Below, in pieces: positions 42,478 to 47,216 of a stretch of 47,216 bases of DNA; the first letter of the stretch is position 1, and every line of letters starts with the position of its first letter. The stretch is from Ramlibacter sp. (GTDB lineage Bacteria > Pseudomonadota > Gammaproteobacteria > Burkholderiales > Burkholderiaceae_C), in NCBI GenBank assembly GCA_014376765.1, contig JACMQX010000021.1, positions 1-47,216 of the forward strand. The letters are read 5' to 3'. Made by a program: the position numbers and the translations under genes. Under the pieces are notes generated by a model. It saw only the letters and a program-made list of their open reading frames with translations. It did no database searches and was not told the origin of the DNA.

Positions 42478-42918
42478 ATGTTCTTTATCCCCCCGTCCCG
42501 GCCTGGTTGGTTACTCGGATACGGCGGCCTCACCCCCTTCATGGGGCTGGCCGCAGCAAGCTGGTTTCTTCCGGCGCCGCATCAAGCGCAAGCCCTGTTC
42601 GCCGTACTGGCTTATGGCGCCACCATCCTCAGCTTCCTGGGCGCGATTCATTGGGGATTGACTTTGCGCGACCCGGTCACGCCTTCAGCTGGACTGCTGG
42701 TCTGGGGTGTGGTGCCAAGTTTGCTGGCCTGGGTTGCGCTGCTCCTGGACACTCGCCTGGGCTTGCTGTTGCTTGCCGCCGCCTTGTGGATCTGTCTTGC
42801 AGTGGACTGGCGGGTGTACCCCCGCATGGGGTTACGCGGCTGGCTCGGCTTTCGCTTGGCGCTCACGACATTGGCAAGCCTGTCATGCCTGTTCGCCGCC
42901 TTCGCTGTGGCCCACTGA
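42478..42918 (+). CDS. DUF3429 family membrane protein
   Basis: 146 residues from the ATG at 42478 (MFFIPPSRPGWLLGYGGLTPF). About five membrane segments: GLTPFMGLAAASWFL, ALFAVLAYGATILSFLGAIHWG, AGLLVWGVVPSLLAWVALLL, LGLLLLAAALWICLAVDW and LALTTLASLSCLFAAFAVAH. The YGGLTPF start and LSFLGAIHWGL segment are typical of DUF3429. Function unknown; the family often sits next to photolyase genes (recollection). The stop codon overlaps the next start (TGATG), coupling it to the photolyase-like gene. Confidence 0.82.
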   Translation: MFFIPPSRPGWLLGYGGLTPFMGLAAASWFLPAPHQAQALFAVLAYGATILSFLGAIHWGLTLRDPVTPSAGLLVWGVVPSLLAWVALLLDTRLGLLLLAAALWICLAVDWRVYPRMGLRGWLGFRLALTTLASLSCLFAAFAVAH

Positions 42919-44120
42919 TGATGAGTCCCTTCACTTTTGAACCCACTCTTGCGGCAGCGCAAGCGCGCCTGGCCGCTGTCGATCCACGGGCGTACGCCGC
43001 GACCCGCAATGCGCTGGGCGGCGCGGTAACGCGCCTGTCGCCCTACATCACCCACGGGCTGCTCAGCCTGCGCGAGGTCTACGACGCCGTGCACGCCCGC
43101 CACCCGCTGCACCCCCAGCACAAGTTTGTCTTTGAACTGGGTTGGCGCGCGTATTGGCGGCATGTGTGGGCGCATGAAGGCCACGACATTCACCAGTCGC
43201 TGCACGAGGGGCTGCTGCCTGAAGGCGAGTACCAGACCCACATGCCGTTCGACGTGCTGGGCGCCTGCACCGGCATCCCGGTCGTGGACCTGACCGTACG
43301 CGACCTGTACGACACAGGCTACCTGCACAACCACGCCCGCATGTGGCTGGCCAGTTACCTCGTGCACATGCGCAAGGTGCACTGGCACACCGGCGCGCAG
43401 TGGATGCTGGGTCACCTGCTGGATGGCGACGTAGCCAGCAATCACCTCAGCTGGCAATGGGTGGCCGGCACCGGCAGCAGCAAGCCTTACCTGTTCAACG
43501 CCGAAAACGTGGCCAAGTACGCGCCCGAGCCGTACCACAGCCCCGGCACGGTGATTGACACCAGCTATGAAACGCTGGACCAGATCGCGCGCAGCACAAC
43601 ACCCGCAAGACAACGCGGCCGCAATGCGCTGGCGAGCCCTGCGGTGGAGCCACCGCAATTACTGACCTCACCACCCGGTACGGCATGGTCAGAGCCTGAT
43701 AGCGCGCTTGCCTCCGGCCGTGACGTGTGGCTGCTTCACCCCTGGTCCATAGCTGCGATGCCAAAGAATGCTGACGGCCCCTCAGTCCTGATCGGTGCCG
43801 CCCTGGCTGAATGCCATGCAGAAACACCCTGGAGCGAGCGGCGCTGGCGCTTTGTGACTACGGGCTTGCAGGCGCGCACACAGCACCTATGGTGGGGCAA
43901 CGCCGCGCAGATGGCGCAAGCATTAACCGGTGCGCGCTCGGTCCGCTGGCAGCCAGACCCGCACGCGGATGCAGCTCTGGAGCAGGTCGCAGCAATGCTT
44001 CAGGTCCGACCGGCTGCGCCTTCGGTCTTGCCACAGGCAGAAGCGCCCCTCTTTGAACCCGTCGAACGCTACTGCAAAAGCTTTTCGCAGTGGTGGCGGC
44101 AAACAAAATTGCTCGACTGA
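42918..44120 (+). CDS. Photolyase/cryptochrome-like FAD protein with apparently permuted domain order
   Basis: 400 residues from the ATG at 42918, overlapping the DUF3429 stop. The FAD-binding domain is at the N-terminus (about 1-225): TRLSPYITHG, FVFELGWRAYW with E73, TGIPVVDLTVRDLYDTGYLH, LLDGDVASNHLSWQW with the N5-proximal Asn at 175, and YLFNAENVAKYAPE. A linker of about 40 residues follows, then a region (about 268-395) resembling the alpha/beta antenna domain that is normally N-terminal: VWLLHPWS, WSERRWRFVTTGL, GARSVRW and, at the very end, RYCKSFSQWWRQ, like the interdomain YxVFTPFxxxW motif. The FAD domain keeps photolyase-type residues, so DNA repair or light sensing are both possible. 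Activity cannot be inferred with confidence. Confidence 0.8.
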   Translation: MMSPFTFEPTLAAAQARLAAVDPRAYAATRNALGGAVTRLSPYITHGLLSLREVYDAVHARHPLHPQHKFVFELGWRAYWRHVWAHEGHDIHQSLHEGLLPEGEYQTHMPFDVLGACTGIPVVDLTVRDLYDTGYLHNHARMWLASYLVHMRKVHWHTGAQWMLGHLLDGDVASNHLSWQWVAGTGSSKPYLFNAENVAKYAPEPYHSPGTVIDTSYETLDQIARSTTPARQRGRNALASPAVEPPQLLTSPPGTAWSEPDSALASGRDVWLLHPWSIAAMPKNADGPSVLIGAALAECHAETPWSERRWRFVTTGLQARTQHLWWGNAAQMAQALTGARSVRWQPDPHADAALEQVAAMLQVRPAAPSVLPQAEAPLFEPVERYCKSFSQWWRQTKLLD

Positions 44121-44135
44121 GGGCTCTCACCCCAG

Positions 44136-44159
44136 CCCTCTCCCGCGTGCGGGAGGGGG
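44136..44159. repeat. Dispersed-type hairpin / possible terminator
   Basis: CCCTCTCCCGC (44136-44146) pairs with GCGGGAGGGGG (44149-44159), 11 base pairs with one wobble and a 2-base gap, between the convergent photolyase-like and enoyl-CoA hydratase genes. This CCCTCTCCC/GGGAGAGGG hairpin type is widely scattered in proteobacterial genomes. No T-tract follows. The 59-base gap holds nothing else. Confidence 0.55.
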
Positions 44160-44179
44160 CGCCAAATCACGGCGCGCGC

Positions 44180-44944
44180 TCAGACCTTGCTGAAATCCGG
44201 CCTGCGCTTTTCCATGAAAGCACCAAAGGCCTCCTTGGCAGCCGGCTCACCCAGCATGCGGCCGAAGCTTGCGCCCTCTTCATCCATCTGCTCCAGCACC
44301 AGCCGCGCCTGGCCCTTTTTCATCAGGCGCTTGGTTTCAATCAACGACGCAATGGGCTTGGCGGCGAGCTTGCGTGCCTGAGACTGGGCGACGCCGTTGG
44401 CCTCCGTCGGCGGGACGATGCGGTTGACCAGGCCCACCTCCAGCGCGGCCTCGGCCATGAAGGGCTCGCCCATCAGCAGGGCTTCGGCCGCACGGTGGTA
44501 ACCCATCATCTGCGGCACCAGCAGGCTGGAGGCCGCCTCGGGGCACAGGCCGAGATTGACGAAAGGCATCGAGAAAGCGGCGTTGTCGCCGGCGTAGACC
44601 AGGTCGCAGTGAAACAGCATGGTGGTGCCCACGCCGACAGCCGGCCCACACACCGCCGCCACCACAGGCTTGGGAAAAGAGGCGATGCCGCGCAGGAAAC
44701 GGAATACCGGCGATTCTTTTCCGGCGGGCGGCTTGTTCAGGAATTCGCCAATGTCATTGCCGGCGCTGAAAATCGTCTCATGGCCCTGGAACAGCACCAC
44801 GCGGATGGCTGCATCGGCCTCAGCCTTCGCCAGTGCATCGGCCATGGCGCCATACATGGCCGAGGTGATGGAATTTTTCTTGTCAACGCGGTTGAGCGTG
44901 ACAGTCATGACGCCGCCGTCAATGTGGGTGAGGATGTCGCTCAT
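44180..44944 (-). CDS. Enoyl-CoA hydratase/isomerase
   Basis: 254 residues from the ATG at 44944 (MSDILTHIDGG), after AAGGAA. Crotonase fold: oxyanion-hole segment IFSAGNDIGEF (58-68), second half GPAVGVGTTMLFHCDLVYAGDNAAFSMP. The residue in the catalytic loop is E136 in LGLCPEAASS; a single Glu in PE-x-x-SS is the pattern of Delta3,Delta2-enoyl-CoA isomerases (ECI2 type), whereas hydratases usually carry two Glu. Isomerase activity is therefore at least as likely as hydratase. Last gene of the leftward beta-oxidation operon, 92 bases after the thioesterase. Confidence 0.86.
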   Translation of the reverse strand: MSDILTHIDGGVMTVTLNRVDKKNSITSAMYGAMADALAKAEADAAIRVVLFQGHETIFSAGNDIGEFLNKPPAGKESPVFRFLRGIASFPKPVVAAVCGPAVGVGTTMLFHCDLVYAGDNAAFSMPFVNLGLCPEAASSLLVPQMMGYHRAAEALLMGEPFMAEAALEVGLVNRIVPPTEANGVAQSQARKLAAKPIASLIETKRLMKKGQARLVLEQMDEEGASFGRMLGEPAAKEAFGAFMEKRRPDFSKV

Positions 44945-45036
44945 GGTGTTCCTTCTATGAGATGAGTGAATTGATGTCTTGATCGCACTTGATTCGGATT
45001 TGATTCGCGGTTTCGCATGGGCCCGCCGGCCCGAAA

Positions 45037-45846
45037 TCATTCCTTGTAGTAGACCACCTGGTGGGTCGTGACCAGCAGCTCGCCGGCCTCACTCCAAAGT
45101 TGCGCGGTCTGGTCAAAATAACCCCGGTGGAAAGCCTGGGCCTGCGCCTGGCCCAGCAGGTAACCGGTGCCGGTCTCCTTCAGTTTTGCAGCGCCAGCGT
45201 GAAAGTAGATGGTCATGGAGACAGTGCCGATCGGCACCGGCCTGGCGCGCCTGCGCCAGATTCGGGGGAAGAACACATCAGACAGCGCAGTGAGCGACGC
45301 AAAATCCAGCGGCCGGGGCGGATGGTCGCGCATCCAGACGCGGGTGCGGCTCGCGCCGTGGTCCGCACCGTCCCAGGCCCCGGGGAAGCCGCCTTCAACA
45401 AAACGCACTTCATAACGGTTCAACCATTCCACCCGCCTGGGCCCCGTGGACGGCGGCACTTCGTCCGGCGCGGGCACATCGGGCATGGGATGCTCGCTCG
45501 CACCCCAGGTGTCGCGGCGCAGCGCAGTGAAGGCGGTGCCGGTGAGCACGGCCTGGCCCTGCTGCTGCACCTCGATCACCCAGTGCTGGGTGGAGCGGTT
45601 GGTGCGCGCGGGCCGCACGATCACGTTGAACGGCCCGTCAGCCAGGGCCGCCGCAAAGTTGACGGTGAGTGACACCGGCTCGCCCTGCAGCTGCGGATGC
45701 TGCAGCACGGCGTTGAGCGCCTGCGCCGCCGTGATGCCGCCAAAGGGCCCGATCATGTTGCCGTAGGCCGGGCTGGTGTGACCCAGCCAGGTTCCATCGG
45801 CCTGCGGCTGCAGCGCGATGGCATTGTCGAAGACGTGAACCGGCAT
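45037..45846 (-). CDS. Acyl-CoA thioesterase family protein (TesB-like double hotdog)
   Basis: 269 residues from the ATG at 45846, one base after the thiolase stop; a TTG 15 bases earlier overlaps thiolase. First hotdog: GHTSPAYGNMIGPFGGITAAQALNAVL, then PVSLTVNFAAALADGPF. Second hotdog: IGTVSMTIYFHAG, GTGYLLGQAQAQAFHRGYFDQTAQLWSEAGELLVTTHQ, where the Asp-Gln around FDQTAQLW are typical of TesB-like thioesterases. It would release CoA from acyl-CoA, perhaps as overflow relief for the surrounding beta-oxidation genes. Substrate length is unknown. Confidence 0.83.
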   Translation of the reverse strand: MPVHVFDNAIALQPQADGTWLGHTSPAYGNMIGPFGGITAAQALNAVLQHPQLQGEPVSLTVNFAAALADGPFNVIVRPARTNRSTQHWVIEVQQQGQAVLTGTAFTALRRDTWGASEHPMPDVPAPDEVPPSTGPRRVEWLNRYEVRFVEGGFPGAWDGADHGASRTRVWMRDHPPRPLDFASLTALSDVFFPRIWRRRARPVPIGTVSMTIYFHAGAAKLKETGTGYLLGQAQAQAFHRGYFDQTAQLWSEAGELLVTTHQVVYYKE

Positions 45847-45847
45847 C

Positions 45848-47044
45848 TCAGACACGTTCAAATATGCCGGCAGCCCCTTGCCCCATGCCCACGCACATGG
45901 TCACCATGCCGTACTTCAGGTTCTTGCGGCGCAGGGCATGCACCACCGTGGCCGAGCGGATCGCGCCGGTGGCGCCCAGTGGGTGGCCCAGCGCAATCGC
46001 GCCGCCCATGGGGTTGACCTTGCTGGCGTCCAGCCCGAGCGTGTTGATCACCGCGAGCGACTGCGCCGCAAAGGCCTCGTTCAACTCGAACCAGTCGATG
46101 TCTTCGTGCTTGAGGCCTGCATAACGCAGCGCGGCCGGAATCGCCTCGATCGGGCCGATGCCCATGACGTGCGGCGGCACGCCCCTGCTGGCAAAACTCA
46201 CAAAGCGCGCCAGTGGGGTCAGGCCAAAGCGCTTTACAGCAGATTCGCTCGCGAGGATGAGCGCGCCTGCACCGTCAGAGGTCTGCGAGCTGTTGCCTGC
46301 CGTCACGGTGCCACGGGCGGCAAATACGGTTTTCAGTTTTGCGAGCCCTTCCACACTGGTGTCGGGCCGCGCGCCTTCATCCAGGCTCACCGTACGGGTC
46401 TTGCTATCCACCTCGCCGGATTCAAGGTTGGGCGCGCGGTCCGTGACTTCAACCGGCGTGATCTCGTCGGTAAATTCGCCGGCCTTCATGGCGGCCAATG
46501 CCTTCATGTGCGACTGGTAGGCAAACTCGTCCTGCGCGTCGCGTGAGACCTTCCACTGCTGCGCCACCTTCTCGGCCGTGAGGCCCATGCCGTAGGCGAT
46601 GCCGATGTTCTCGTCGTGATTGAACATGGCGGGTGACAGCGAGGGCGAGTTGCCCATCATCGGCACCATGCTCATGCTCTCGACCCCAGCGGCAATCATC
46701 ACATCGGCCTCACCCACGCGGATGCGGTCAGCCGCCATCTGCACGGCCGACAGGCCCGATGCGCAAAAGCGGTTAACGGTAATGCCACCCACGCTGTGCG
46801 GCAGGCCCGCCAGCACGGCGCCGATGCGCGCGATGTTCAGCCCCTGGCTGCCCTCGGGAATCGCGCAGCCGCAGATGATGTCTTCAATCGCCTGCGGGTC
46901 CAGCCCCGGCACCTGCTTGAGGGCACTTTGCAGCGCCAGCACCAGCAGGTCATCCGGCCGCATGTTGCGGAACACACCGCGATGCGACCGACCGATGGGG
47001 GTGCGCGTGGCGGCGACGATGTAGGCGTCTTGTACTTGTTTCAT
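45848..47044 (-). CDS. fadA: Acetyl-CoA C-acyltransferase (3-ketoacyl-CoA thiolase)
   Basis: 398 residues from the ATG at 47044 (MKQVQDAYIVAATRTPIGRS); a TTG three codons earlier is less likely. Acyl-accepting Cys is C94 in NRFCASGLSAVQ. ELNEAFAAQ, the His of GGAIALGHPLGATGA and the C-terminal Cys of CVGMGQGAAG complete the thiolase active site. Cleaves 3-ketoacyl-CoA to acetyl-CoA and a shortened acyl-CoA. It starts 5 bases after the preceding dehydrogenase stop, forming the usual FadB/FadN-FadA pair. The symbol denotes the family role; long- or short-chain preference is not determinable. Confidence 0.92.
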   Translation of the reverse strand: MKQVQDAYIVAATRTPIGRSHRGVFRNMRPDDLLVLALQSALKQVPGLDPQAIEDIICGCAIPEGSQGLNIARIGAVLAGLPHSVGGITVNRFCASGLSAVQMAADRIRVGEADVMIAAGVESMSMVPMMGNSPSLSPAMFNHDENIGIAYGMGLTAEKVAQQWKVSRDAQDEFAYQSHMKALAAMKAGEFTDEITPVEVTDRAPNLESGEVDSKTRTVSLDEGARPDTSVEGLAKLKTVFAARGTVTAGNSSQTSDGAGALILASESAVKRFGLTPLARFVSFASRGVPPHVMGIGPIEAIPAALRYAGLKHEDIDWFELNEAFAAQSLAVINTLGLDASKVNPMGGAIALGHPLGATGAIRSATVVHALRRKNLKYGMVTMCVGMGQGAAGIFERV

Positions 47045-47049
47045 GGTCT

Positions 47050-47216
47050 TCAATTCCTGACGGGTTTGCCGGTGGACATCATTCCCATGATGCGTTCCTG
47101 GGTCTTGGGGTGCTCCAGCAGCGAGCAGAACGCACGCCGCTCCAGCGTCATCAAATACTCCTCCGTCACCATCGACCCGGCATCCACATCCCCACCGCAG
47201 ACAATGCCTGCAATCA
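47050..47216 (-). CDS. 3-hydroxyacyl-CoA dehydrogenase/enoyl-CoA hydratase (FadB/FadN type), C-terminal end only
   Basis: The last about 54 codons of a leftward gene that enters from the right edge. Visible residues include CGGDVDAGSMVTEEYLMTL, EREAF-like ERRAFCSLLEHPKTQERI and the ending MMSTGKPVRN, which match the conserved C-terminus of large betaproteobacterial 3-hydroxyacyl-CoA dehydrogenases (KTQERIxHMLxTGKPLRN). The stop codon is 5 bases before the thiolase ATG, so the pair is co-transcribed. The bulk of the protein is outside the window. Confidence 0.8.
   Translation of the reverse strand, partial: IAGIVCGGDVDAGSMVTEEYLMTLERRAFCSLLEHPKTQERIMGMMSTGKPVRN

Noticed and set aside
1..47216. 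CRISPR arrays, tRNA or rRNA genes, insertion sequences, phage genes
   Set aside because: No regularly spaced direct repeats, no tRNA T-arm/acceptor pattern that closes, no rRNA-like sequence, and no transposase, integrase or capsid-like proteins were recognised on either strand.

Overview
The window is GC-rich, densely coding DNA that reads as a chromosomal segment of a Burkholderiales bacterium, most likely Comamonadaceae (Polaromonas/Rhodoferax/Acidovorax-like). This rests on an Omp32-type porin divergent from coq7, a long biosynthetic IlvA, a gspGHIJKLMNDEF cluster with a divergent short gspC, and beta-oxidation operons typical of that family. No rRNA, tRNA, CRISPR array, transposase gene or prophage was seen.

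Layout. (1) 1-9577, sugar-phosphate region: a leftward operon encodes an AfuABC/FbpABC-type ABC importer followed by transaldolase and phosphoglucose isomerase (cut by the window edge). It diverges from zwf-hexR, and the shared intergenic region carries two candidate HexR operators. An alpha/beta hydrolase follows. (2) 9669-16370, a leftward dipeptide-type ABC operon (dppB, M20 amidohydrolase, dppA, dppC, dppD, dppF). (3) 16518-21803: DUF3047 lipoprotein, major porin with its terminator, coq7, an OsmC-family protein, a candidate small RNA or leader, and ilvA. (4) 21840-33034: a near-complete type II secretion system; the prepilin peptidase is not present. A PF06189 5'-nucleotidase follows. (5) 33966-34200: inverted repeats built on a GGGGTCAGA-type core, with a related single copy near 41850. 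(6) 34232-41699: a TetR-controlled leftward operon with two acyl-CoA dehydrogenases, both subunits of a biotin-dependent acyl-CoA carboxylase and an enoyl-CoA-reductase-like SDR, resembling the acyclic terpene (atu) gene set. (7) 41895-44120, light-related module: a BLUF photoreceptor divergent from a DUF3429 membrane protein and a photolyase-like flavoprotein whose domains appear in swapped order. (8) 44180-47216: beta-oxidation operon (FadB/FadN-type end, thiolase, thioesterase, enoyl-CoA hydratase/isomerase).

How it fits together. The sugar-phosphate region can be read as one regulon: imported hexose phosphates would enter metabolism through Pgi, Tal and Zwf, with HexR sensing an Entner-Doudoroff intermediate. 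The carboxylase operon and the beta-oxidation operon together could degrade branched or unsaturated acyl-CoAs. The most unusual single item is the photolyase-like gene at 42918-44120: its FAD domain comes first and what looks like the normally N-terminal alpha/beta antenna domain comes last. All functional calls are from reading translated sequence by eye; no database search was possible.
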